This document shows, one piece after another, positions 37,638-45,573 of a DNA stretch of 64,000 nt; the first letter of the stretch is position 1; the number at the start of each line of letters is the position of its first letter. The notes under the pieces were generated by a model. That model was not told where the DNA came from. It searched no databases and saw only the letters and a program-made list of their open reading frames with translations. Origin of the DNA: Bradyrhizobium erythrophlei (GTDB lineage Bacteria > Pseudomonadota > Alphaproteobacteria > Rhizobiales > Xanthobacteraceae); NCBI GenBank assembly GCA_900129675.1, contig FSRD01000001.1, positions 1,911,501 through 1,975,500 on the forward strand, in the 5' to 3' direction. The translations under genes were made by a program, and so were the position numbers.

Positions 37638-39304
37638 ACGCGCGTTTTGTCGCCCTGGTGGCTGGCGTCTTCTTCTTCTTCCTCGCCGTCGCCACTCAAG
37701 GCATTCTACCCTTCGTCGAACCGTCAGCGCGCACCAACCGGGTGACCGCGGTCGTCCGCACCGATTTGGGCCAGCTCAAATGGACGTTGACCGAGGCCAC
37801 AAATTATACGCCGCTGCAAGAGCTCGGCCGCCGCGTGTATCTTCTCGAGGGTTGCTGGTATTGCCATTCCCAGTACGTGCGTCCGGTGACGGGCGAGACG
37901 CGCCGCTGGGGCCCTGTGAGTGAGGCCGGTGAATATGCCTACGACGTGCCGCACCTGTTCGGCACCCGGCGCATCGGGCCGGATCTGACGCGGGTCGGGC
38001 TCAAATACAGCGACGAGTGGCATCTCGCCCATTTCTGGAATCCGCGGCATCTCTCCCCGGATTCGATCATGTCGCCCTATCGGGGACTGTTCGACACGCC
38101 TGCGGAGCCGGTCAAGATTGTCGATGACGGGGCTGGTAATCGCACACTCGATAAAACGTCGGATACCGCAAGGCTATTCGACTTCACAAGCAAGCAGCAG
38201 ATCAAGCTCACGCCGAACACGGACGGGCTGTTGTTTGTTCCGATGCAAGCGCGCGGCAAGTTTCCGATCGTGTGGACGCCAAATAAGGAGTACGGGGGCG
38301 ACACGGTCAAGATTGCCGCTGAGACGGGAGAGCTCGAGGGCCTCATTGCATATGTCCAGAAGCTCGGTATGAACCGTGGCAAGTGGCGCGACATGTTCGA
38401 GCCGCAGCAGCTCGAAGTTACTGAGGCCACCCTGCCGCGCTCGAACGAATGGATCGCCTACGGCAAGGAGGTCTACGAGCGGCGGTGCATCGGCTGCCAC
38501 GGGGCCAAAGGGGATGGCAACGGGCCGGCCGCGACCTTCCTCTTCAATCAGCGCCCGCGAAACTTCACCTTGGGTGTGTTCAAGTTCAGGTTGACCCAAA
38601 AGCCAATCCCGACCGATGGCGACCTGCTGCGGACGATCACCCGTGGGGTGCGCGGCACAGCGATGCCGGCCTGGTATGAGTTGCCCTTGACGGATCGTCT
38701 CGCCGTCATCCAGTACATCAAGTATGAGCTGGCAGTTGACCGCTCCGAGCCCGCAAAGCCTTATGCTTATTTCACCGAGGAGCCGCCTGGCGCCCCTCTG
38801 TACATCGGAAGGCCGCCGCCACCGTCTCAGCAGATTGTCGCTCGCGGCAAGGAGGTCTGGCAGAATGCCAAGTGCTGGGAGTGCCATGGCAACACCGGCA
38901 AGGGCGACGGCCAGAAGGCTCCTGGGCTGAAGGACGATTTTGGATTCCCGAGTCCGCCCGCGGATCTTACCAGCGGCCAGTTCAAGTCAGGTCCGGCGGT
39001 AGGAGACATCTTCCGCACCATGAGCACTGGGCTCAGCGGCACACCCATGCCCTCCTATAGGGATTCGTTGCCGGAGCAGGATCGCTGGGCTCTCGCCTAC
39101 TACGTCGTCTCGCTGTCCTCTTTCAAGGACCCGCTCACCGGAGAGCCGCTGCCGATCTCCGCAGCGGACCGGGCGGCGCTCAACGATCCCAAGCTGGAGG
39201 CTAGCTCCCCGGACGACGCCTATGTTCCGGGTGGGGGCGCGATGCATCGCGCCGCGTCATCCGGCGCGACGCTGGCCGCAGGCCCCCAGAAAAAAGAAGA
39301 GTGA
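37634..39304 (+). CDS. ccoO: Fused CcoO-CcoP-like triheme cytochrome c subunit
   Basis: A 556-residue subunit. The N-terminal part (1-255) is CcoO: anchor helix 5-27, heme motif C74-W-Y-C-H78 in EGCWYCHSQYVRPV and Met146 in SIMSPYRG. Then two further cytochrome c domains follow, CIGCH (285-289) with GTAMPAW (Met344) and CWECH (414-418) with GTPMPSY (Met472). The tandem pair equals the diheme part of CcoP, which normally is a separate protein. CcoO alone is about 200-250 residues, so this is a fusion. It overlaps ccoN and is followed by small single-helix genes. Confidence 0.9.
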   Translation: MNARFVALVAGVFFFFLAVATQGILPFVEPSARTNRVTAVVRTDLGQLKWTLTEATNYTPLQELGRRVYLLEGCWYCHSQYVRPVTGETRRWGPVSEAGEYAYDVPHLFGTRRIGPDLTRVGLKYSDEWHLAHFWNPRHLSPDSIMSPYRGLFDTPAEPVKIVDDGAGNRTLDKTSDTARLFDFTSKQQIKLTPNTDGLLFVPMQARGKFPIVWTPNKEYGGDTVKIAAETGELEGLIAYVQKLGMNRGKWRDMFEPQQLEVTEATLPRSNEWIAYGKEVYERRCIGCHGAKGDGNGPAATFLFNQRPRNFTLGVFKFRLTQKPIPTDGDLLRTITRGVRGTAMPAWYELPLTDRLAVIQYIKYELAVDRSEPAKPYAYFTEEPPGAPLYIGRPPPPSQQIVARGKEVWQNAKCWECHGNTGKGDGQKAPGLKDDFGFPSPPADLTSGQFKSGPAVGDIFRTMSTGLSGTPMPSYRDSLPEQDRWALAYYVVSLSSFKDPLTGEPLPISAADRAALNDPKLEASSPDDAYVPGGGAMHRAASSGATLAAGPQKKEE

Positions 39305-39307
39305 GTC

Positions 39308-39496
39308 ATGACGGATTTCGAGATTATGGGACCCTACGCGATCGCCCTGCTGATGAGCATCGGTGCGCTGTGCGCCTTCGTGTGGGGCGTCCTCTCTGGC
39401 GCCTTGAGCGGTACAGATGACGCGGCAATCAGATTCTATCGCACGGAGGTGGAAAATGACGCAGCCGGAGAGCACACCGAGCAAGCCAGCGAGTGA
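39308..39496 (+). CDS. CcoS-like cbb3 maturation protein
   Basis: A 62-residue protein with one helix (YAIALLMSIGALCAFVWGVL) followed by SGALSGTDDAAIRFYRTEV, which resembles the SGQFDDLDGxA pattern after the helix of CcoS. CcoS is needed for cofactor insertion into cbb3 oxidase. It starts four bases after the ccoO stop and overlaps the next gene. Confidence 0.65.
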   Translation: MTDFEIMGPYAIALLMSIGALCAFVWGVLSGALSGTDDAAIRFYRTEVENDAAGEHTEQASE

Positions 39497-39659
39497 CAGC
39501 TCGTCCCACGAGATGGAGGAGTACGCGGGCGGCTACATCAAGGCACGGGTCGGGCACATCCCGGTTTGGCTGTTGGTCGTCTACGCGGTGCTTTTCATCT
39601 GGGCGCTCTACTACCTTGTCACCTATTGGGGTGGGCTTGGGCCGGGACGGTTCGGCTGA
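39456..39659 (+). CDS. Single-helix protein resembling the CcoP membrane anchor
   Basis: 67 residues with a polar N terminus, EEYAGGYIKARVGHIPVWLL, then VVYAVLFIWALYYLVTYWGG. The short soluble lead, one helix and Trp/Tyr-rich exit resemble the N-terminal anchor of CcoP/FixP. Since the heme part of CcoP is fused to CcoO here, this gene may encode the detached anchor. ACGGAGGTGG precedes the ATG. It overlaps the CcoS-like gene by 41 bases. Confidence 0.6.
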   Translation: MTQPESTPSKPASDSSSHEMEEYAGGYIKARVGHIPVWLLVVYAVLFIWALYYLVTYWGGLGPGRFG

Positions 39660-39686
39660 CGGTGGGGATCGTGAACGGAGCTGGCA

Positions 39687-39812
39687 ATGCTACAGGCGGA
39701 GAGGGCAGTGAGGATGCTGATCGTTAAAATCATTTTCGCGATCGCGGCCCTGAATCTGATCTTTTTGTTTGCTGAGCTGACCATGAACGTGGTCCGGGTC
39801 TACTTCGGCTGA
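39687..39812 (+). CDS. Small single-helix protein (41 or 32 aa)
   Basis: From ATG 39687 (MLQAERAVRMLIVKIIFAIA) or ATG 39714 (MLIVKIIFAIAALNLIFLFA), ending LTMNVVRVYFG. One transmembrane helix. The second start has GTGAGG close upstream and is as likely as the first. Lies between the anchor-like and CcoQ-like genes, so a role in the oxidase complex is inferred. Confidence 0.5.
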   Translation: MLQAERAVRMLIVKIIFAIAALNLIFLFAELTMNVVRVYFG

Positions 39813-39824
39813 ACAGGAGAGAGC

Positions 39825-39950
39825 ATGCAACCGAGCGCCGTTTTCTCATTCGCTAATGCAAGCCCGGAGCAAGCCATCGCCTTCGTCGGCTTCTCGCTAT
39901 TTACGATCGGCTTCTTCGTCTGGGTCGCTTACCTAGTGCGAAAGAAGTAG
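39825..39950 (+). CDS. CcoQ-like small membrane protein (41 aa)
   Basis: MQPSAVFSFANASPEQAIAF then VGFSLFTIGFFVWVAYLVRK: one helix with a Lys-rich cytoplasmic end, as in CcoQ/FixQ. CAGGAGAGAG lies five bases before the ATG. Position after the oxidase subunits supports the call. Confidence 0.55.
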   Translation: MQPSAVFSFANASPEQAIAFVGFSLFTIGFFVWVAYLVRKK

Positions 39951-40011
39951 CGATAACGGAGCAGCACCACCCGACGCAGAGAGCTCGGGCGGTTTGGCAG
40001 GAAATTCTGCC

Positions 40012-40737
40012 GTGGCTTACTATCTGATGCTCTTCGCGGCGGGCTTCGCCGGAAGCTTTCATTGCGTCGGCATGTGCGGCGGCTTTGCCTGCGCGCTTGG
40101 CCACGATCCGCATGGCCACGGCGCGACCGTCCTGCGCCACCTGCTTTACAACGCAGGCCGATTAACGACCTATTGCTTCTTGGGCGGGCTCGCGGGCACG
40201 CTGGGCCAGGTGATATGCACGCCGCAGGGAATGACGGTCTCGCTCGTGGGTGGCTCCCTCGATTCCGCCCAGCGAATCCTCGCGATTGTTGCGGGGCTGC
40301 TCATGATCGGCATGGCGCTGCAGTTCTTCGGCCTGTTGCAGGGCTTTCATCGCCTTGCGAGCGGCTTCGGCAGCAGCACGCTTGCCATGTCCCTGCGCAG
40401 CCTGCTGACGGCACGCGGCCGCGCTGCGCCGCTTGCCTTTGGGGTGTTCAACGGCTTCCTGCCGTGTCCCCTGGTCTACGCCTTCGTTGCCCAGGCGGCG
40501 GGCGCTGCCGGAGCGCTTCCCGGATTTCTCACCATGGCGTCGTTTGGATTGGGAACCTTCCCCGCCATGTTGATGATGGGCGGTGTTGGCCATGCTCTTG
40601 CGCCGGCGTGGCGGCAACGCGGTGTGTGGTTCGCCGGTAGCTGCATTCTGCTGCTCGGCCTTATCACCCTCGGCCGTGGCATTCTGCCGATCGCTGCGCA
40701 TATTGCACATGGTTGGCCGGGAGGACATCCCGCATGA
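40012..40737 (+). CDS. Sulfite exporter TauE/SafE-like membrane protein
   Basis: About 241 residues with six hydrophobic helices. FAAGFAGSFHCVGMCGGFAC at the start and FGVFNGFLPCPLVYAFVAQA, SFGLGTFPAM later are typical of the family found in cbb3 and copper clusters (CcoH-region SafE/DsbD-like). GTG 40012 is preferred because AGGAAA stands about nine bases upstream; a TTG at 39994 is an alternative. It overlaps the ATPase gene by four bases. A role in copper or heme handling for the oxidase is inferred. Confidence 0.8.
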   Translation: MAYYLMLFAAGFAGSFHCVGMCGGFACALGHDPHGHGATVLRHLLYNAGRLTTYCFLGGLAGTLGQVICTPQGMTVSLVGGSLDSAQRILAIVAGLLMIGMALQFFGLLQGFHRLASGFGSSTLAMSLRSLLTARGRAAPLAFGVFNGFLPCPLVYAFVAQAAGAAGALPGFLTMASFGLGTFPAMLMMGGVGHALAPAWRQRGVWFAGSCILLLGLITLGRGILPIAAHIAHGWPGGHPA

Positions 40738-42911
40738 CAGACGATCGCTTGTGCCGCCATTGTCTGCTGACCATCGGGCCGCGCGCGATGCGGCGCACTG
40801 TGAACGGCGAGAATTGTGCGTTCTGCTGCTATGGCTGCTGTATCGCCTTTCAGGTGAAGAGCGGGAAGAGTGAAGAGTGGGAGGCGGCCTGGCTCTTGAT
40901 CCGCCTCGGCGTGGGCGGCTTTCTCTCCATGAACATCATGTTGTTCAGCCTCCTGCTGTATGCAGGTGCCTTCACAGGTGTCGATGCGAGGCTGCTTCCT
41001 TGGGTTCACCTCCTGCTCTGGATCTTCGCGACGCCAGCTTTAGTCGTTCTCGGCGGACCATTCCTTCGCGAAACCTGGCTCGATGGCGTTCAGGGGCGCT
41101 TGAGGTCCTCGGCGCTCATCGTTGTCGGCGTCGGTGCCGCCTACATTTATTCGGCTTTTGCCGTCATCGAGCGCGGCACGCATGTCTACTTCGATACAGC
41201 CACCATGGTGTTGATGCTGTTCACCGTAGGCCGTTATCTGGAGGCGGCTGGCCGCGCCAGGGCGGCGCGCGACCTCGAACCTCTTTTGGCGGCTGAAAGC
41301 GAGTGTGCCACCGTGGTCAGCGGCGGGGCGGAGACCCGTCGCCCGGTGCGGGACGTCAAGGCCCGCATGCTGGTTCGGGTCCGGCCGGGGGAGCGCATTC
41401 CGGTCGACGGCGTGGTGACCGAGGGGGAATCCCACACCGATGAAGCCGTGATCACCGGAGAAAGCCGGCAAGTCGCAAAAAGCGTCGGTTCGCCCGTGAT
41501 CGCCGGCAGCATCAATCTCGATGGTCCGCTCCTGATCCAATGCAGTGGCGCGGGAACCACAACCCGTTGGGCACAGATTTGCCGATCAGTTCGGGACGCG
41601 TTGGTTCGGCGCAGCCCGACCCAGCGCATTGCCGACCGCGTGGTCGGCGTCTCCGTGCCTATCGTTCTGGCCCTCGGCGGGCTGACGATGCTTTATTGGG
41701 CGCAGTGGCTGCCTTTCGAGCGGGCATTGCTGTTTGGTCTTGCGGTGCTGGTGGTTGCTTGTCCTTGCGCGGTGGGGCTCGCCGCGCCGCTTGCGACCTC
41801 GCTCGGCATCGGGCGGTTGGCCCGCTGCGGCTGCCTGGTCCGCGACCCCGGCGTGCTGGAGGCCCTCGCGCGGATGCGATTGCTCGCCTTCGACAAGACC
41901 GGCACGCTCACGTCGGGCAGAGCACATGTTGTTGGAATCGAGAGCGATGGCGCCGGGACTGACGAGGTGATCGCACGGGCCGCCGGCCTGGAACGCCATT
42001 CCGAGCATGGCCTTGCCCACGCCGTCGCCGTAGCGACCGCCGCGCGCGGGCTCAAGCCGGTCCCCACCCGCGACGTGCGAACCGTGCCCGGCCGCGGCAT
42101 CTGCGGCAACGCCGAAGGTCAGCCGGTGGCGGCCGGAAGTGGCGCCTTCATGCGCGATCTAGGCTGGTTGCTGCCGCCGGCCCTGGCCAAGCAAGGGCGA
42201 TCGCGAGAGGCGAGCGGTCACTCAGTGGTCTATGTCGGTTGGGGTGGGCGAGTGCATGCCGTGCTGTCGCTCGACGATACACCGCTGCCGGAGGCGCGCG
42301 GGACGGTCGAAGCACTACGCTACCGCGGGCTGCGCGTGTTGCTGTTGACCGGCGATCTTCCTGCTGCGGCACAGCGAATCGCAACCGCGGTCGGGATCGA
42401 GACCGAAGATATCCGGGCGGGCCTTGCGCCGGAGGCCAAGTCGGTGGCCCTGGATCGGCATCAGCAAGCCTACGGCATTGTGGCGATGGTCGGCGACGGT
42501 CTTAACGACGGACCAGCTCTGGCCCGAGCGAACGTCGGAATTGCCGTTGGTTCGGCGACAGACCTTGCCCGCGAGACCGCGGCACTCGTGCTGCCCGCCG
42601 GTGGGCTTTGGATGCTGCCGTGGGCGGTCGACGTCGCCCGCGCGGTTCGCATGACGATCCTCACCAACCTGATGTGGGCGTTCGGCTATAATTGCATCGC
42701 CGTGACCCTGGCGATGCTTGGGTGGCTGCAGCCTGTGTTAGCGGCCGCAGTCATGGCCGGATCGAGCATCATCGTCGTATTGAACTCGCTTCGGCTCGAG
42801 CGACTGCCGGATCCCGTTCCGTCTGCGGCCCCGGATCAATCGGCGGTTGAGAGCGCTCCTGCCATGCACACGTCAAGCCTTCCGGTTATCGCCGGCCAGG
42901 CGATTCCCTGA
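40734..42911 (+). CDS. ccoI: FixI/CcoI-type copper-transporting P-type ATPase
   Basis: A 725-residue P1B ATPase exporting copper for cbb3 oxidase assembly. Visible motifs: TGES (241-244), the membrane Cys-Pro-Cys of VVACPCAVGLA (Cys343), the phosphorylated Asp387 in DKTGTL, a HSEHGLAHA nucleotide-site HP-type motif and GDGLND (587-592). The N terminus has CRHC and CAFCCYGCC Cys clusters, but the usual HMA domain is missing: the sequence goes from FQVKSGKSEEWEAAW directly to the first helix. It overlaps the SafE-like gene and ends the cluster. Confidence 0.9.
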   Translation: MTDDRLCRHCLLTIGPRAMRRTVNGENCAFCCYGCCIAFQVKSGKSEEWEAAWLLIRLGVGGFLSMNIMLFSLLLYAGAFTGVDARLLPWVHLLLWIFATPALVVLGGPFLRETWLDGVQGRLRSSALIVVGVGAAYIYSAFAVIERGTHVYFDTATMVLMLFTVGRYLEAAGRARAARDLEPLLAAESECATVVSGGAETRRPVRDVKARMLVRVRPGERIPVDGVVTEGESHTDEAVITGESRQVAKSVGSPVIAGSINLDGPLLIQCSGAGTTTRWAQICRSVRDALVRRSPTQRIADRVVGVSVPIVLALGGLTMLYWAQWLPFERALLFGLAVLVVACPCAVGLAAPLATSLGIGRLARCGCLVRDPGVLEALARMRLLAFDKTGTLTSGRAHVVGIESDGAGTDEVIARAAGLERHSEHGLAHAVAVATAARGLKPVPTRDVRTVPGRGICGNAEGQPVAAGSGAFMRDLGWLLPPALAKQGRSREASGHSVVYVGWGGRVHAVLSLDDTPLPEARGTVEALRYRGLRVLLLTGDLPAAAQRIATAVGIETEDIRAGLAPEAKSVALDRHQQAYGIVAMVGDGLNDGPALARANVGIAVGSATDLARETAALVLPAGGLWMLPWAVDVARAVRMTILTNLMWAFGYNCIAVTLAMLGWLQPVLAAAVMAGSSIIVVLNSLRLERLPDPVPSAAPDQSAVESAPAMHTSSLPVIAGQAIP

Positions 42912-42985
42912 ACGCCACTCATCAGCCGTACGCCTCCGGCGGCGGCCGCCTTGCGAAGTGGCTTGGGGACTAAGAACCTGTCTCT

Positions 42986-43396
42986 ATGGACAGTGATAGG
43001 CGCAGCGCCCAAGTCGAGCGGCTTCAGGTGGTGGACACAGGCCCGCGACGGCGCTGGTCTGAGGAGGAGAAGCTCAAGATCGTTGTGGAGAGCTTTCAGG
43101 GTCCCCGCCAGGTCGCGGCAACGGCACGGCGATACGGCCTTTCGCGGTCGCTGCTGCTGCGATGGCGCCGGTCTTTTCATCCCGAGCCAAAGGATGCCAC
43201 CGGCACACAATTGGGCTTCGTCCCAGCGAAGTTGGTCCCAGATCCAGAGGAGACGCCTGATCCGATCAGGCCAGCGAGCAGCGGCGCGATTGAGATCGAG
43301 TTTGCGGCTGGGGCTCGTATGCGGATCACGGGCGCGGTCGACGCGTCAACGCTGAAGGCTGCTGTCGCAGCGTTGGCGGATGGACGAACGCGATGA
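42986..43396 (+). CDS. IS66 accessory protein TnpA
   Basis: A 136-residue IS66 first ORF. HTH region WSEEEKLKIVVESFQGPRQV then ATARRYGLSRSLLLRWRRSF and the Cterminal IEIEFAAGARMRITGAVDAS. Intact in itself, but the element is truncated directly downstream. It overlaps the tnpB remnant by four bases as in complete IS66 elements. Confidence 0.88.
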   Translation: MDSDRRSAQVERLQVVDTGPRRRWSEEEKLKIVVESFQGPRQVAATARRYGLSRSLLLRWRRSFHPEPKDATGTQLGFVPAKLVPDPEETPDPIRPASSGAIEIEFAAGARMRITGAVDASTLKAAVAALADGRTR

Positions 43397-43554
43397 TCCC
43401 GATTCCCAGCGGCGTCAGGGTCTGGATCGCGACCGGCCACACGGACATGCGCCGCGGCATGCAAAGCCTGGCGCTGGCGGTTCAGGAGAGCCTGAAGCGC
43501 GATCCTCATGCAGGCGATCTCTACATCTTCATCAGCCGAACACGTCGCGGGTAA
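43393..43554 (+). pseudogene. IS66 tnpB, 3'-truncated
   Basis: Starts MIPIPSGVRVWIATGHTDMR, RGMQSLALAVQESLKRDPHA, GDLYIF as in IS66 TnpB, but homology ends after about 46 residues of the usual 115. The frame then runs into the 3' end of the fccB gene. Deletion removed the rest of tnpB and tnpC; a tnpC remnant of the family lies 5.6 kb downstream. Confidence 0.8.
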
Positions 43555-44800
43555 AGGCGTCGTACCAGCCTTCCGCTTCACCCGCAGCGCGGCGGCGCAT
43601 CTCGGAGCTTTCGTCCACTTTACTGATAGATGCGTGCGCGGTTCTGATCGTCCCGGCGAGAGGCTTGTAGCTGATGGCGTTGCTCCATGCGTCGTCTGGG
43701 GCGAGAAACGTGTAACAAGAGTTGAACAGATGCGGCGTGCTACGCGAGGATCCTGTCAGTACCGACGCGAGGACGAAGGCGCACGCCTTAGCTTGGCTGT
43801 TCGCGGAAAAGGCGGATTTCGGCATATCGCCGGCGATGATCGCATCGCCCACGAGATGGATGCTGGGTTGCAGCGTCGACTCGAACGTGACCGGATCAAC
43901 CGGACACCACCCCGATCGATCAGCGAGACCCATCTGCTGCGCGAGATGCCCGGCCTTTTGCGCAGGGATGACGTTGGCGACCGCAGCCTTGAACGTCTCT
44001 TCTGCTGTTATCACCGATCGGGCCTTAACGTCGACCGCCTTGACCCCGCCGGTGAATTCGGCCGGGAGCCATTCTATCATTCCCGGGTAATAGCGCTGCC
44101 AGGCGTCCTGGAACAGGTCCTGCCCCGTGAATGTGCTCTTCGCGTCGAGCACAAGGATCTTCGACCGTGGCTTATGCCGCTGGAAATAGGACGCAACCAG
44201 GGACGCACGCTCGTACGGAGCGGGCGGGCAGCGGAATGGATCTGGAGGAACGACCAGCACGAAAACACCACCGTCCTCCATACTTTGCAATTGTTTGCGC
44301 AGCAGTTTGGTTTGTGCCCCCGCCTTCCATGCATGGGGCATGATCTCCATCGCCGCCGCGTCATAGCCGTCGATGGCACGGTCTTGGAAAGCGATACCAG
44401 GAGCCAATACGACGCGGTCGTAGGACAGCTTTGCGCCGCTGCTCAGGCCGACAATCTTCGCCACCGGATCAATCATCTCTGCGGAATCGTGGACGACGGC
44501 GATGCCGTATTGCCGCCTCAGGGTCTCATAGCCGTGGGTGAGCGATTCGAAAGAGCGAAGCCCGGCGAGATAAAGGTTGCTGAAGAAGCAGGTCGAGTAA
44601 AGTCCGCTCGGCTCGACGAGTGTCACTTCGACCGGTGCGGTGCCAGAGGCCAAATACCGGGCCACCGTTGCGCCGCCCACCCCGCCGCCGATCACCGCGA
44701 CTTTCGCCTTGGCCTGAGAACGTGCCCTTCGCGGACGGAGCGCCGTCAGCACCGCTCCCCCCGTCAGGCCGCCGAACTCGCGACGCGTCCAGGATTTCAT
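43532..44800 (-). CDS. fccB: Flavocytochrome c sulfide dehydrogenase flavoprotein subunit (SoxF/FccB)
   Basis: A 422-residue FAD protein with a Tat leader (TRREFGGLTGG). Dinucleotide fold KVAVIGGGVGGATVARYL; the family features GLYSTCFFSNLYLAGLRSFE, CPPAPYERASLVASYF and PSIHLVGDAIIAGDMPKSAF are present. It oxidises sulfide or assists the Sox system in the periplasm with a cytochrome partner, likely the preceding gene. ATG overlaps that gene by four bases. Its last bases abut the truncated IS66, but the C terminus (YDAFTRDVFG) appears complete. Confidence 0.9.
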   Translation of the reverse strand: MKSWTRREFGGLTGGAVLTALRPRRARSQAKAKVAVIGGGVGGATVARYLASGTAPVEVTLVEPSGLYSTCFFSNLYLAGLRSFESLTHGYETLRRQYGIAVVHDSAEMIDPVAKIVGLSSGAKLSYDRVVLAPGIAFQDRAIDGYDAAAMEIMPHAWKAGAQTKLLRKQLQSMEDGGVFVLVVPPDPFRCPPAPYERASLVASYFQRHKPRSKILVLDAKSTFTGQDLFQDAWQRYYPGMIEWLPAEFTGGVKAVDVKARSVITAEETFKAAVANVIPAQKAGHLAQQMGLADRSGWCPVDPVTFESTLQPSIHLVGDAIIAGDMPKSAFSANSQAKACAFVLASVLTGSSRSTPHLFNSCYTFLAPDDAWSNAISYKPLAGTIRTAHASISKVDESSEMRRRAAGEAEGWYDAFTRDVFG

Positions 44801-45228
44801 GGGGGCTCGGCCTTCTTTCCCTGCGCGGTAAGAAAACGTGCCACGGTCGCGATCTCCTCGTCGCTGAGCGACAGGGCGATGGCTCGCATTATATGGCTTG
44901 GTCGCTCGCCCGATCGGTATGCGAGCATCGCACGTGTGAGCCGGTCTTCACCCAAGCCAATGATGGACGGAATGCCCTTCTCGCCCCCGTCCAGGCGATG
45001 GCAGGAGGCGCACACTGCTGCGATTTGCCCGCCCTGATCGTTGGCGGCCGCCGCGCCTCCTGAAGCGGCAAGAAGGATGGGGCTCGCGGCTATCGCCAGC
45101 ACGAGCGAGCGCCCAAGAATTCCAGGAGCGCCGAATCCCGCGCGGCATGCGGCCAACATTTTGCATTTCGACCGCCAGCCGCGCCAGGCACCGACGAGCA
45201 CCGCGACGCTTGGTCGTCGCGCCGTCAT
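44797..45228 (-). CDS. SoxE/FccA-like monoheme cytochrome c
   Basis: About 143 residues with an N-terminal signal (GRSLVLAIAASPILLAASGG, cleavage near AAA) and heme motif CASCH in QIAAVCASCHRLDGG; the distal half HIMRAIALSLSDEEIATVAR fits small class I cytochromes such as those paired with SoxF. Start chosen at ATG 45228, which overlaps the soxZ stop by one base (TGATG). A long Arg-rich lead (MTARRPSVAVLVG) may mean a later start. Electron acceptor for the flavoprotein is inferred. Confidence 0.82.
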   Translation of the reverse strand: MTARRPSVAVLVGAWRGWRSKCKMLAACRAGFGAPGILGRSLVLAIAASPILLAASGGAAAANDQGGQIAAVCASCHRLDGGEKGIPSIIGLGEDRLTRAMLAYRSGERPSHIMRAIALSLSDEEIATVARFLTAQGKKAEPP

Positions 45229-45554
45229 CACCCGACCAGGAGATCGTGTTTCAACGCGAAGACGCGGCCACCATCCTCCTTCCAGACGAAGTCAAGCCGC
45301 CCACTCGTTGTCGCGCGGAGGTAGAACTCAAAATAGGGATTGGCAGCCACGGCCTCATTCAGGTCGACGCTGAACACCACCTCGTCGCCGTAGCGGCAGA
45401 CAAATTGGTTGATGATCTTGCGCGGAATCACCTCGCCGCTGCTGTCACGGCGCAGTCCCGTCTCCATTTTATGTTCGATCAGGGCCTTGATCTTAATAAT
45501 CTCGCCCTTTACTGCGGTGCGGGGCACTTGCACGCGTGGTGTCGGGGTGGACAT
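45228..45554 (-). CDS. soxZ: Thiosulfate-oxidation carrier subunit SoxZ
   Basis: A 108-residue protein: PRVQVPRTAVKGEIIKIKAL then IEHKMETGLRRDSSG, PRKIINQFVCRYGDEVVFSV and the C-terminal VWKEDGGRVF. With SoxY it forms the periplasmic carrier of sulfur intermediates. ATG 45554 is preferred, with GGAGGCGG five bases upstream. It follows soxY by 19 bases. Confidence 0.92.
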   Translation of the reverse strand: MSTPTPRVQVPRTAVKGEIIKIKALIEHKMETGLRRDSSGEVIPRKIINQFVCRYGDEVVFSVDLNEAVAANPYFEFYLRATTSGRLDFVWKEDGGRVFALKHDLLVG

Positions 45555-45573
45555 TTCCCGCCTCCTTTCTACA

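Noticed and set aside
43508..45037. Long plus-strand frame of 509 codons
   Set aside because: Antisense of fccB and the SoxE-like gene; Arg-rich, no motif.
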